The notes under the pieces are model-generated. The model saw nothing but the letters and a program-made list of their open reading frames with translations. It did not search any database and was not told the origin of the DNA. Positions 33,683 to 45,330 of a DNA stretch of 64,000 nt are shown piece by piece. Positions within the stretch are counted from its first letter, which is position 1, and each line of letters begins with the position of its first letter. The DNA is taken from positions 14,723,463 through 14,787,462 of the forward strand of contig CM022675.1 in the NCBI GenBank assembly GCA_012295275.1, in the 5' to 3' direction. The position numbers were made by a program, and so were the translations under genes. This stretch comes from Chrysomallon squamiferum. Taxonomy: Eukaryota; Mollusca; Gastropoda; Neomphalida; Peltospiridae.

Positions 33683-35585
33683 ACCTACAACATCTAAGAA
33701 CTGAAGGGTCATCTTGACTCTGCTGCAGTTGATGCAGATTGTTGTTGGTGTGTGGCCCATTGGTCTCATGATGGTTCCAGAGCAGCAGAGGGAAGTGAGC
33801 ATCATCATCAATCCATAGCACATAAGAGGTGTTAACTTTCAAGTGCTAACGAACCTATTAAAATACAGCTCATTTCTTGTCTAGGGATTGTGCCTTTGGT
33901 GGACCCACTGACTGTAATTAACAAACTGTGATGATTGATTATAATATATATATATATATTTTGCATATACTACAGATATAAACTATATATAATATCAAGT
34001 ATCTAATGTGAACACCAAAACAAAAGACAATATTTATATTACAAAGATAATTATTTATTTTGACACATGTATAGTTATTATTTAGTGGTTGAGGACTTGG
34101 GAGTTGGCATTAAATGAAATACTATAATTCTTAATTCTTTTAATTTTCCCTAACAGGTTATGTTAGAAACAAATATATAACTCAAACACTCTATGGAGCA
34201 TGAACAGGTTGCATCAAATTGATCAACAAATCAAACAAAAACAGGATAACCATGTGTCCCTACTTCCAACGTAAACAAAGATATGCAAAATATATTTACC
34301 AGCGTAATTGGCTAATAATAGCTGCAAACTCCTCAGTCACACCCGTGTCTTTCTCCTCTCTCTTCTGTCTTGTCTCCCTGGACTCTTTTGTCTTAATTAA
34401 ATAAACACATCACAGACTTCCCTGAAGTCATCAGAGCGAAGCTGAGAAAAATTCCTTTTGTCTCTCACTAATGATTGATAATTGTTAGATGATTTCAGTA
34501 ATTGGATTACTGTTAACTAACAGTAGATATTTAATTAATACATATTGTTAAGAATATTTGTAGAAATGAATGGTTAACATATTTACTTACTTTAATGATG
34601 CATACAGTTTAATTATGAGATGTTAAACTGTATTAAATTAAGCTATTTAGGCAATAGTAAATATGTTACCAACATTTTCAAAAATGCACCTTAAAACTAC
34701 AACAATATCAAAATATTATAATAAGTAAAAAAATAGCTACCAGCAGATTCTACAAGTACGTATTACCTAAATTGCAATCTGTGGCTTAGTAAATAAGTTA
34801 GAACCTGCTTGCTTAGTTACTAAATATTGCTCAGAAACTTTCCACAGCTTGAACGAGGCCCTATTAGGGTATGATTAAGGGCCCTACTACGTAATATAAA
34901 AAATGATTTACCGTCATAATTACCAGTGTTAATACTTTTATTTCTTATTTGTTAATAACAGTTTTCTTGTTACTCTTTATAAATGCAATTAATGATTTTG
35001 CTTCTTAGTTGTCATCAGTGGCAGTGCTAGGGTTTGGGGACCCAGAAGTTTGAACAGTTACAGGGTCCTTCACAAGCAACAACAAGGTCTGGGTAACTAC
35101 TTCCATCTTCTGTGGCAATGTTCCATGACATCTGGGATTAGAGGCCCTGGCATTTAAGCTTAGTTTCATAAAAGATCTGCCCCTGGCTGTCTTATGTTTA
35201 ACATCGTTACTTTACATACCACAGTTACAGTTCTTAATTTTGTTGATAACAGATAATTATTGTCAACTGTTTGACAAGTCTGCCAAAATGTTCCTACTGG
35301 TTATGGTTTTGTCGGTGCAAGAGGTGCTATCAAAAGTTTTTGATTCAGATCAGATAAGTCAGTCATGATTTTAGCTTTGAGATGTTTTCTAGCTTTCTAT
35401 TTAAGTGACATCTTTATCTGAAGAGGGAAAGCAAATAATAATAAAGATAACAATAATAACAATAACAACAACAATAATAACAACAATAACAATAAATAAT
35501 GTTTTGACAAAACAGGTATAACACTGACATGAAGACAGACAAACAGAAATGTTGGCAGATATAAAAACAAAGACAAAACATCTGA
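33683..35585. other. AT-rich spacer upstream of the cysteine-rich gene
   Basis: Should contain the promoter and first (signal-peptide) exon of the gene at 35840-37713 if they lie within 2 kb. A start at 35288 (MFLLVMVLSVQE) looks like a signal peptide, but its possible donors are in phase 0 and do not fit the phase-1 acceptor at 35840. No TATA box can be assigned. Trinucleotide AAT/AAC repeats lie at 35436-35496. Confidence 0.4.
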
Positions 35586-35664
35586 CAAATAGAAAAAGAA
35601 AAAAATATTTATATATACATTCATATATATGTATATATGAATATATATAATATTTATATACAAA

Positions 35665-35667
<3 letters not shown>

Positions 35668-35710
<43 letters not shown>

Positions 35711-35752
35711 CATACATACATACACACACACACATACATACATATATATGTA

Positions 35753-35812
<60 letters not shown>
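35668..35812. repeat. compound (TG)n-(TA)n-(CA)n-(TG)n microsatellite
   Basis: A TG run, a TA/CATA stretch, a short CA run, a TATG stretch and a second TG run of about 28 units. The CA part can pair with the TG parts. It ends 27 bp before the acceptor of the first recognised exon of the cysteine-rich gene, inside its upstream intron. Confidence 0.95.
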
Positions 35813-35816
<4 letters not shown>

Positions 35817-35839
35817 TTCGTATATTTCTTTATTTTTAG

Positions 35840-35995
35840 CTTTCTCTGCTGTGTACAACAAACAAACTAGGCAGTGTGAGACACCATGGGGTAAAGTGAA
35901 TGTAGGCCAAAGAGTCCATCAGTTCGAATACCGTAATGGTTTAACTCCACTTAAATGCGTTGAAGGTGGTTTCGAAATTGATAAGCAAACCTCGT
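35840..35995 (+). CDS. cysteine-rich, probably secreted protein: exon A
   Basis: First recognised exon of a small gene with no family I can name. A polypyrimidine acceptor (TTTCTTTATTTTTAG) ends at 35839 and a donor (CGT|GTGAGT) follows 35995. The exon is 156 bp and phase 1 at both ends, so it is a shufflable module of 52 codons, open throughout. It encodes two cysteines 27 residues apart around a CETPWGKVNVGQ start and a basic, aromatic middle. The next exons, at 36772 and 37604, keep the same phase. The layout (Cys-rich modules on symmetric phase-1 exons, short length) is typical of extracellular proteins such as VWC-like ones. The exon with the start codon and signal peptide is not found, so the gene is partial here. 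A role as a secreted ligand, inhibitor, matrix or toxin-like peptide cannot be told apart. Confidence 0.72.
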
Positions 35996-36242
35996 GTGAG
36001 TATTGTAGTCAACAGCAAATCTTTGTTTTGTTACAGAATATTCTAATTAAGTAAGTAATAATCAAGTAGAAAGGAAACTCGCAAGGAACGCTGGGAGAAG
36101 GTGTTGGTGTGATTCACATCATCAAGTCTCTAAAGCTGACGACAACGGCCACGTTTCAGAAAGTTGTGTATGCATGATGTTGCAAGAGTAAGTAGAATAA
36201 CAATCTTCCTGTAAAAACTGAATAGCTGTTCTCTTTTGACAG

Positions 36243-36395
36243 ATGTGGAGATCTATCATTCTCGGATTCCAGCCACAAACACGAGTATAAAGACTAAGTG
36301 TGGTGTCTTCAGTTTCAGTGCCACTGTACAATTCATAACATTTAAGAAAAACGTAGCAAGTGTCAAGCTTACTATATATAAAGATAAGAACAATG
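36243..36395 (+). CDS. possible optional exon of the cysteine-rich gene
   Basis: Between exons A and B. A very good acceptor (CTGTTCTCTTTTGACAG) ends at 36242, and a GTAAAT donor follows 36395. The interval is 153 bp, phase 1 at both ends and open, so it could be included without breaking the frame. It encodes only one cysteine and does not resemble the other modules, so it may be chance or an alternatively spliced exon. Confidence 0.35.
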
Positions 36396-36771
36396 GTAAA
36401 TAATTTCAGCTTTAATAATAATAATAGTAGTAATATAATAAAGAAAAGAAGTAGACAACAAGTACAGCAACAGTTGTTATAATAATCATGATGATGTTGA
36501 TTATTATGATAATGATAACGAAGATGATAATAATGATTATGATGGCAATAACGACAACAACAACAACAGTAACAGTAACAGTAAAAACTGACAACAACAA
36601 TGACAATAATTACTATGATATACGTATGATACTAAAGTTACTTGTTTTAAATATAGATGTATATTATTAATTTATTACTGCTGCAATTCATTTTATTGTT
36701 TTGTGTCTCATTTGTAATTCAACATATGTGTCAGTTTGTTCAAAACAAATATTTATTTTTGATTTTTCCAG

Positions 36772-36888
36772 TTATAATCTGTGATCTCCGCAAGTTTTAT
36801 GAGTGTGTTTTGGTACATGAATTGAACAAAATAAAGTGCACTTATATGACTTGTACTAATCGTGGCAAGATTAATCTGTTACGTAGAG
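36772..36888 (+). CDS. cysteine-rich, probably secreted protein: exon B
   Basis: Acceptor TGATTTTTCCAG ends at 36771 and a consensus donor (GAG|GTAAGA) follows 36888. The exon is 117 bp, 39 codons, phase 1 at both ends. It encodes four cysteines with spacing C-x7-C-x10-C-x4-C, starting CDLRKFYEC. Basic residues follow the last cysteine. There are no stops in the frame dictated by exon A. The separate agreement of phase, length and splice sites is the main evidence that this is a real exon. Confidence 0.75.
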
Positions 36889-37603
36889 GTAAGACTTCTT
36901 TACTGCTACAAGTTGATCTTCACAAACTCAGCATTGATGGGACAATGCCAGTGACAGATCTTGTTTTTAATGCATTAAGATCGTACACTGGTTCAACAGC
37001 CAATACCAAACATTTCAGCCTAAACAAAAATATATAATTATCTATTATACACAATTTATTATGGTTTTTATTCAAAATGCAAATAAAGGGCGATCCTGGG
37101 GTGTGGCATACTTTCACTGCAAAGCGGTGTAATAATGTCTGCAAATGTCCAACAACAGACAGTGCACAGCAAGAAGCTGTTGGTAAAACTGACGTAAGAC
37201 ACCACGACGGTGTGTGCAATGTGACTGAGGCAGTGGGTGAAGCAATGCCGGGTAGTGGACAGTTACTCAGTGTGGGAACATCCTCGGTTCAGCCAAAGTT
37301 TTGAGAATTTCCCCATATCGATGTACTGACTTTGGCAGTTTCAGCCTGTACTTTTCAATTCTATTATAGATAAGTACTAACGCTTGACAAGAAAAGAAAA
37401 GAAAAAACATTTAGAACATAATGTTGAATATTCTAACATGATTATTATAGTTGTTAATGTGAAAAACAGTTATTCTTGACATTTCTTACGCAATATATTA
37501 TTAGTCACAAATTTATCTCATGCTAAATCCATCTTGTATGTGACGTGAATCTTGAATCACCAATTTATTTTCTGTTTGTGTCTCTTTTCCCTTTTTATTT
37601 CAG

Positions 37604-37713
37604 ACTGTGAAATTGATGGCAAATGTTACAAAGTTGGTTATGAAACTGAAAGTGGCTGGTTTTGGTGGAAAAAGACATGTTTCTGTGTTAGTACTGGAAA
37701 AATGCAATGTTGA
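37604..37713 (+). CDS. cysteine-rich, probably secreted protein: terminal exon C
   Basis: Acceptor TTTTTATTTCAG ends at 37603. The frame continues from exon B for 35 codons to TGA at 37711-37713. It encodes five cysteines, C-x5-C-x17-C-x-C-x7-C, beginning CEIDGKCYKVGYE and with a tryptophan-rich middle (WFWW). A C...C...W...CxC...GK..C pattern recalls the first half of von Willebrand factor C-like domains. The protein ends exactly on the last cysteine. A polyadenylation signal lies 43 bp downstream. Confidence 0.75.
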
Positions 37714-37755
37714 TTACAGTTTGATAGGTTACAGAGAAACATTTTGTCACCAGGA

Positions 37756-37761
37756 AATAAA
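37756..37761 (+). terminator. polyadenylation signal of the cysteine-rich gene
   Basis: AATAAA 43 bp after the stop codon of exon C, followed about 40-60 bp later by TGT-rich sequence. The spacing suits a short 3' UTR. Confidence 0.55.
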
Positions 37762-37854
37762 ATAGCAGTGAAGGACACATTGTTTCAAAATCTTGTCTTT
37801 ACCTGTCACACACAACTGTAATAAGTGAATTTTCCCTTTTTACATATAACTAAT

Positions 37855-37856
<2 letters not shown>

Positions 37857-37908
<52 letters not shown>
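37857..37908. repeat. (TG)n microsatellite
   Basis: About 25 TG units, just beyond the predicted 3' end of the cysteine-rich gene. Confidence 0.95.
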
Positions 37909-37909
<1 letters not shown>

Positions 37910-39759
37910 AGTGTTTTGTACTAAAGTGACTATACAAAATTTCATATACTTTAGTTTACTTCAAATTGTACAAGAGAATGAAAGAGAAAGAATGAGAGAA
38001 AGACAAAAATAGGTACAATAATGTCTGTGTTTGTGTTTGTGTGTGTATGTTCGCATGCATGTGATAGTAGGTCATTATACATACATCTATTATTATTATT
38101 ATTATTGGCTCACAACGTGGTGCCTGCTGTTGTGGAAATATAAAAATCCAGATATTGCTATTTTTCCACTTTCATTTTTTTAATGAAGTTCTGTTCACAG
38201 ATGTTTTGTTAAACTGTCTGTGTTTCTGTTTGAAACACATGTAGTAATAATATGAGTTAGTGGTGGTCATGTTTTTATTATTATTATTATTGTTTTATCA
38301 AATATGCTTTCTCTTGATAGAAGTCATGCACAGTCATGTTGCTAGGTATTTCTGCACATGCACAAACTGTTACCCATCTAACAGTCCATGCTTAATTTCC
38401 TCCATGTCCACATGCAGATGGTGTGCAAACTGTCACTTCATACAGTGAATGCAGATAAATATGTGCACGCAAGCACGCACATGCACAAACACCCACCCGC
38501 ATGTTTGGGTGTTTGAGTATATATGTAAGAATGTATTTATGCAAAAGATAACTCCATTTTGTCACTTTGCAATTTCACTGACATACAAACCCCACCTTTA
38601 TGTATGTATATATTTAACCTTTATTGAAACAAATTAAATGCAATATACAAAATAAAATAATTTATAATATATCTGCTAATCTAAAAGAGGATTTAAAAAC
38701 ATTTTTTTTTTACAAAACATTCTTTTTATGTTATCAATGACCAAAATTTGTTACTAACGTAAATGTAAAACTGGATACTGTTCTCAATAGTTGTATCAAT
38801 ACACAATGATGCATAATCCTGTTTTCAGACAAATCTGAAGTCATAAAAACTATCCGAACACTTAAACTCAGTTTTCAGTTGCAATACAACCATATTAAAT
38901 TTTCCTGACATCATATTTTACAGAAATGGCCGAAACTGGTTTTGATAAAACACTGGATATTGTCAATCTTGTCTTCTTTAGTTTAGTTATGTTTTGCAGG
39001 GAACATAGAACAAAAATCTGACAAAGTAATGTACAAAGTTATATAATTTATTTGTAAATTAGTCAAATAATTAAATACCATTTATAGGTGATAAATAAAT
39101 CGAACAATTAACTTTGGCAATTTATGTCACTGTAATGACAAAATCGACTGCAACAACGACAGCAGCAACATACCCTTCTACAATATTAATTTGATACCTT
39201 TACTATTTCTAATGCATGAATGATGTTATATTGTGAATTTAGTTTATTTTGATCTCTTACTGGTTCTTTTATATAAGAAAACTACTTAACTTTGGTATGC
39301 TTCATTTTAATGAAGAAAACAACAAACAAAGTAAGTCGATTATTTTCTATTTCATTTCTGCACTTCATGTAACCATTACTTTGTGTCATTGTTGTGTTGC
39401 TGTGATTATTATTACATTAAATACGATTAATCAAATAGGAGTGGCTAGCATCTTGCTAACCAAATGTGATAAATCATGATAAAACAACACTAACACAAGC
39501 AATGCTAACATTATTTTTTTTTTTTTGGGTCAAATAAAGACATCCCAAAGTTTTGTAAGATATCGTATATGAAAGTTGTCAAAAATCCACACACTGAAAG
39601 TATGTTATTTTATTTTATTTAAATCATGAAAACCTTATTTCATTTTCAAGAAATATCTTTATGGGCCATTTCAGTTGATGTTTGAGATGATTCTTCCTGA
39701 GAAAGAGTTGTTGTCTGTGAATAGGTAATTTTTCTGTATTTTAATGTTTACTTCTGCAG
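37909..39759. other. AT-rich spacer
   Basis: Contains short ATT repeats (38090-38105, 38274-38290). An open frame at 38260-38448 is part repeat and is not called. Nothing else is seen. Confidence 0.4.
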
Positions 39760-39895
39760 ACGAACATACAGAGTTGTCGTTCCTGAGGGGTTATTTTTCA
39801 TGGATCGGGCACTTCGCTTCAGATGGATGTTAAGCAATAAATGTGGATTTAGCTGCCAAACACAAGGCGAAAGAAAACTAGATCTAAATATTTGA
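39760..39895 (+). CDS. candidate terminal exon, unidentified
   Basis: A good acceptor (AATGTTTACTTCTGCAG) ends at 39759. In the frame with one leading base the sequence is open for 44 codons (RTYRVVVPEGLFFMDRALRF and a Cys-containing part) to TGA at 39893-39895. It is richer in G and C than its surroundings. I recognise no family, and no partner exon was found, so this is only a candidate. Confidence 0.25.
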
Positions 39896-40336
39896 TTTAT
39901 GTAATCTGTTAAGCCTAATCGACCATTTTAAATTTTTTACGCTTTTTTCTAACATTCAGTTGTCATTTTTATCTTTGCTTTGCTTTGCTTTAGTTTCAGA
40001 TTTTCAATTATGTCTTTACAAGAAATTCCCCTAACAAAATAACCTGATATTTTATCTCATTCTAGTTTTAAACATATAGTAAATTACCATAACATTTTGA
40101 GGTTGGGAGTTTGCCATTTGTGAAAAATGTGACAGCGAGCAGCTGTTAGCATTGCTACTAATACTCCAGTCAGTGGCTACTATTATTAATGTTAATTTTA
40201 GTACTGCTGATGTCAAAACAACAAAAACATAATAACAAAAGATACTATTATTAATAATAATACAGCAGCTACCAGTAACATTATTTACATTACTGCTGGT
40301 GATAAATGAAAACATGTGAAGTGAAGTGAAGTGAAC

Positions 40337-40424
40337 AAAATTAACGTGCTAATCAGAGCAAGCTGTTGTGAAGCACGTCTAAACAGCCACGCTTTCTGAC
40401 AGGTCAGCGGGTGTGTCTGTCGCA
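40337..40424 (-). mobile_element. short SINE-like element, copy 1
   Basis: Read on the minus strand it starts CAGACACACCC near 40424, runs through GCGTGGCTGTTTAGACGTGC and CTTCACAACAGCTTGCTCTG, and ends GTTAATTTTG followed by a (TTCAC)n tail at 40315-40336. The same sequence, minus strand, is at 45645-45738 with a target duplication. It has no recognisable tRNA-type promoter boxes, so SINE is used only in the sense of a short element with a tail. Confidence 0.6.
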
Positions 40425-40784
40425 GAAAAGAGTTTAGGGTAAGGAAAGAGTGGGTTCTCGTTACGATTGCAGGACACAAGGGAGTGTCCAGCATGTCGGA
40501 TTGCAACGAGTTGGTTCTGATGACAACATGTTTGTAGGAGTGGTAGTTGTAGATTCTGTTATAGTAGTACTAATAGCAGCAATTGTTGTATCACCACAGA
40601 CAGGAGCAATATTATTAGTAGTAGGAGTAGGAGTAGGAGTACTTGTTTGTGGTTTTATGATCAGTAGTAATTACAATACTATTAGCTGTAGTAGCTGCTG
40701 CAATAGTAATAATTGTTATGGTAGCTGTAGTACTAATTATTAGTTATTGTTGTAACATGAGTAATTCAGATTTGTTATTTTTAT

Positions 40785-40917
40785 TTTTAAGCAATGGAAT
40801 TGAAACTGCATAACTTTAATTGTAACTATATTCACATCGGCTCTTTTTATTGTTTCCCCCAATTTTTCAACTCCATGGCTTTGTTATAAAAAGGCTGGCA
40901 TTTTTTTTTTTATTAAG
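40785..40917 (+). repeat. gypsy LTR fragment with TATA box
   Basis: Matches 48768-48898 closely, including TATGGAATTGAAA-like start, TTTAATTGTAACTA, TTTTTCAACTCCATGG and TTATAAAAAGGCTGGCATTT. The TATAAAAAGG is a good TATA box, as expected in the U3 part of an LTR. The second copy lies 250 bp after the end of a gypsy pol, so the pair probably marks the 5' and 3' LTRs of one element. The copy here is cut at 40917 by the SINE-like sequence. Confidence 0.65.
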
Positions 40918-40976
40918 ACGTGCTTCACAACAGCTTGCTCTGATTAGCACGTTAATTTTTTTCATTCATTCATTAA
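40918..40976 (+). mobile_element. short SINE-like element, 5'-truncated copy 2
   Basis: Starts AGACGTGCTTCACAACAGCT and ends GCACGTTAATTTTTTT, then a (CATT)n tail. The first 42 bp are a perfect inverted copy of 40339-40380. It begins exactly where the LTR fragment stops. Confidence 0.65.
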
Positions 40977-41299
40977 TTACGAATTTTTCAACCAGACTTG
41001 ACTCTGAGATGGTTGACCCCAACATGTGGGCTTGGAAGAGAAGCTGTGACGAATATTCACATACGGATTGTGCTTTGCTGAGTGGAATTCAGAAACAAAC
41101 GATACTGTATCATTTACTATATTTATTTATTTTTAGATTCTTATTTTTATTATTTGTAGCTATTTTTATTATTGTTATACTCATTACTTTTCTTATTTTT
41201 ACTGTTTGTTCTTTTCTCCCTTTACTTTCCAGTATCTCAAATAACCAACATGCCTTTCATCTTTATCTCGGACTCAAAAGTTAGTTACGAAAGCTTTAG

Positions 41300-42500
41300 A
41301 CTTTTTAAAATTAATATAGACTTGTCTATATATTTAGAACCAAATTATCCAAAAACAGTTACACTACAACCAGTCACAATGGCAACCACGTACACGAAAA
41401 CAAACATCACCGTCTCTGATGACTCAGATATGGAAACCAGAGTTCCCAAACAACCAAGGGACAGAAGCCCTAACTCCAAAGAAAAAAACAAATGTAACAG
41501 GAGGCAGAAAAAAAGAAGCAATACACACATACACAACACACACCACACCATCCACGCACGCACACACACATCCTGACTCAGAGGAAACAGCTGAACAAAA
41601 CATCATAAATTGAAACCTACACATATTAGCAAGCCTAAGCGACAATGACACTGAAAATGAAAGTGATACAAACATTTGGGAAACAATGAGAAGGAAAAAC
41701 ACAAAACATTTTCAACACTGAGCTAACATTGTGATCCACAAAAAAAATCCACGCAGATATCGAAAAAAGTTACAATATCTGATAAATAAATAACATCAAC
41801 AAAACAACCAAAGTAAACAAAACCAAAATGCACACGCAATATATTTTGAAACAGATTCAAAATCATTAAAAACTATAGGTCCCAGTTTAACTATCTGGGT
41901 TGAAGTATTTCTTGTCAGGGTATTACCAAAAATAATCCCTGACACCCAACAAACAAAGAAAACACCACAACCCAGAAAAACACTGCTCATGCAATAGCAG
42001 TCAAAACAAACATTAATTACACAGCAACAACCCAAACAAACAAAAAACAATGAGACTATACCAGTCTCACTTTACAAATACATCTTCAAAGATTTAGGGT
42101 ATTATTACCCATATGCAGACAAATATAATTTTTTTGAGATGTTCAACATGGAACTACTTGTACAGACAAAAGTGAAATTAGACATGTTGAAAAGTCCAAG
42201 CTAACATTCAGCACCAAACCTAACAACATTGATGGGTACAGATACACACTGACAGAAATGAGGCCGCAGTTGCCCAAGTGCGGCCACTGTCAGAAATGGG
42301 GTCACATCACAAACCAGTGCACCCAGAGTCACAACCCGAAATCGCTGACATGCTGTTTCTGCGGTGGAAATCACCACAAACTCAGGACAATGCCGTTCCC
42401 TGGCAAAGTGCACGAACTGTCAGGGTTCCACACTCATCAGGTTACAAATGTGTCCATCAAAAATAACAACAAGGAACAACTTTGAACACAACAGATACAA
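41300..42500 (+). pseudogene. I-type LINE ORF1 remnant with CCHC zinc knuckles
   Basis: First open reading frame of a non-LTR retrotransposon, an RNA-binding protein of the element's particle. The N-terminal part is acidic and threonine-rich (ITVSDDSDMET). A clear zinc knuckle, CGHCQKWGHITNQC, lies at 42279-42320 (C-x2-C-x4-H-x4-C). A second, CCFCGGNHHK, follows near 42352 but lacks its last cysteine. Stops and frameshifts interrupt the part between. Plus-strand composition is A+C rich, like that of the second ORF. Confidence 0.7.
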
Positions 42501-42829
42501 AAACAAAATGTTACACAATGTCAACAAAAATTCCAGAAAATTGAAGAAAAAAACAAAACCATAATTGAAAAAAATCAACCATCACAACAACCACCAAAAG
42601 ACAATTTTGATAAGGATAAGAATTGCAGAAATACACAAAATTATTGTTGCCCTTCTTATCAAACTGCAAAACATCAGAAACAATAAAGGAAACATCAAAG
42701 ATGACACAGATTTGGACCTCAGGGTCACTCAAATAATCGAAGATGGCTTGGGATTCAAGATCCCCATAAATGACAGAGACTTGAATTACACACAGACAAG
42801 AGACATTCCACAAACACAAAACAACAGTG

Positions 42830-45330
42830 AATAAAAAAACACCAAACAGTACCAACAATTTACACACTCTTCACTATAAGCACACCAATAACACAGGCCT
42901 CTCCATTCTTAGTGGGACACTAAAGGCCTCCACTCAGCAGATCATGGAGATGAAATCATATTTTCCTGGCCTCCACTTGAAACATACCAGATGTAATATG
43001 CATACAAGAAACATGGCTAGGAAACTACAACAAAAATAATAAAAAAACCAAAAAGTTTCATGTCCCCTGGTATCATAGTCACTACGTTGACAGATTCACC
43101 AGTACCCGGGGAGGCATCATGACACTCATCAAACAAGACATTCCACACACCAAGCTGAACCAAGGCAAAGTTCACGCCAACATTGAAATACTAAGCATCA
43201 CAATACACAACAACAATCAAAACATCAACATAATTAACATATACAGCCCATCAACTCCTGCACTACATACCACATTGACAATTGGATGCTCTGCAAAAGG
43301 CAAGTGCTCAATCAACTAAACAGCAACCATCACCCAATACTCACCAACTACAACAGCAAGAATCCTTTCTCAGACAGATCAATTTTCACACCCAAATGGA
43401 ATTTCAACAAAGCAGACTGGGAAGTCTTCTACAAAGCATGCAGAAACATCACCATACAAAACCCCAACAACATCGACACTTACTGTGCATCCTCACCAAC
43501 ACGATACACTCCATTGCTAAAAATTCATACCAAAAAACCAGACAATGCACTGGCAAAATATCCACTCCCTGGTGGATGGAATGCATAGAAAATAAGTGCA
43601 AGGAAAGAAACAAATTCAGAAGACAATGCAAAAAAGACAAAATCATTCTATACATGAAAAAATAAGAGAGCTAAAAAAGAAGTTTCCAACCTAATTCTTA
43701 TTGCTAAACAAGAACACTGGGAACTTTTTTGCAACAGGATTGACCACAAAACATCAAAGACATGTGGTTCAAAGTCAAAAACATTCAAGGAAAAAAATCC
43801 CAAAGAATCAAACTCTTGGCAAAAACAACGTTGCAAGCAAGAAGTGGATCTACTCAGTGAAAATTTTGCCAAGTCCAGCAGCAATTTGAATGTCCCGCCC
43901 AAAGTCACAAAGAAACCACTGGACAACCTAACGAACATTCCACAGACACTGAACACACAAAATACAATCCACTCTTCAATATCAGTGAATTACAACATGC
44001 CCTTAAAAACAAAAAAACAGGGCCAGATAAAATAAGCTACACAATACTACATTAAACATTTAACTTCATTAAAGACTTCATCAACATCACATCCATAGCA
44101 GTCAAAGTGAACAGTCACACCTCTGAAAAAACAAGGTTCAGTGATCTCACCAATACTCTTTAACATTTACATCAACGACATCATCACAGCACTCAACAAA
44201 CATGGTGCAAAATATCCCCCAACCGAACCAATAAACACAGCACTCTTTTGGCGTGCAGGCAGATCGACCGCAGCATTACATAATCAAATACAAAAAAACC
44301 TAAACAACATAAATGACGGTGTTGAAATGGGGCATAAAATTTGTTTTTGTCTAAAATGACAGGCCTCCTCTTCAACAAAATAACACTAAACATCGACAAC
44401 AACGTCATAACCCAAACCAAAACATTCAAATTTCTAGGGTGTGACATTTGACAGTCAGCTCAACTTCGAATGCCACATACACAACATTATTGCATCCTGC
44501 AAAAAACCACTGAACCTTCTAAAACAAATTTCTGGAACCAGTTGGGGAGTAAACGAGAAAATGCTTATTCTAATTTACAGAAACATGTATTCTCCCCAAG
44601 CTCGACTACAGAGCCACAGCTTACATGAATGCTCCCGAACTTTCTTTAAAGAAATTACACATAATACAATCCAGTGCCCTGAGAGTGATCAGCCACCTGC
44701 CAAACACAACACCTTCCGACAGCCTCCTGTCAGAATACAGCTCACAACCACTGAAATACAGAAGAAAGCTGCAGCTACTGAAATACAACCTGAAAATACA
44801 CATCCCTCAGCAAAGACCACCCTGTCAAAGATCTGGTCCATGACCAACAAAAAATAGGGCAACCCATTAAACTGCATAGTCTACAACAAGCCAGTTTTGC
44901 AACTGAAGCCAGCGATATCGAAAGGGAAACTGGAATAGGGAACTGCCTTTCATTATCACAACAGAAACAGACAAACCAGAATTCCCACTCTTCAAAAAAG
45001 CTATATTTCTAGCAACAGCAAATGACCACTACAAACAACACACACACATTTATATTGACAGATCCAAAAACCCAGACAATGGGAAAATAGGATTTGCCTT
45101 TATAACCGAAAATCACAAAACAAACTCACCTTGCAGACAATTCAGCCACATCAGAAATCACCATTCAGTATACACAGCTGAATTGGTTGCAATCATCAGA
45201 GCGATGCCATGGGTAAAACACAACAACAACAAACAGTCATATTCTCAGACAGCCTCAGTTCCATCACCTCCATACAATCTGGACAGTCTAGCAGACCAGA
45301 CCTACTCAGACAAAAGGACAATCAGGAAAC
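42830..45330 (+). pseudogene. I-type LINE ORF2 remnant: endonuclease, reverse transcriptase, RNase H
   Basis: Second ORF of the LINE, which nicks target DNA and copies the RNA. The AP-type endonuclease shows VICIQETWLGNY with the catalytic Glu in QET at 43005-43013, then NIINIYSPS near 43230 and SNHHPI near 43325. The RT follows: KTKKQGQIKISYT-like block (about 44010), GSVISPILFNIYINDI (about 44132-44180) and the catalytic F/A-DD block changed to PINTALFW near 44225-44250, so both catalytic Asp are lost. FKFLGVTFDSQLNF and NAPELSLKKLHIIQSSALRV follow. An RNase H domain (HIYIDRSKN, HHSVYTAELVAIIRAM, VIFSDSLSSI) covers 45045-45290. The order endonuclease-RT-RNase H fits the I/Nimb group. It ends abruptly at about 45330 without a tail. 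Confidence 0.85.

Noticed and set aside
35011-35195. Possible DNA transposon starting CAGTGGCAGTGCTAGGG
   Set aside because: The supposed far end does not form a convincing inverted repeat and no target duplication was found.
35288-35368. Signal-peptide-like start MFLLVMVLSVQE upstream of the cysteine-rich gene
   Set aside because: Its possible donors leave phase 0, while exon A needs phase 1. Joining them gives an early stop.
35668-36054. 128-codon frame joining the TG microsatellite to exon A
   Set aside because: The Cys-Val run is (TG)n read as protein. A polypyrimidine acceptor at 35839 fits an intron border better.
38260-38448. Leucine-rich then cysteine-rich open frame
   Set aside because: The leucines come from a TTA repeat and no splice or family support was found.
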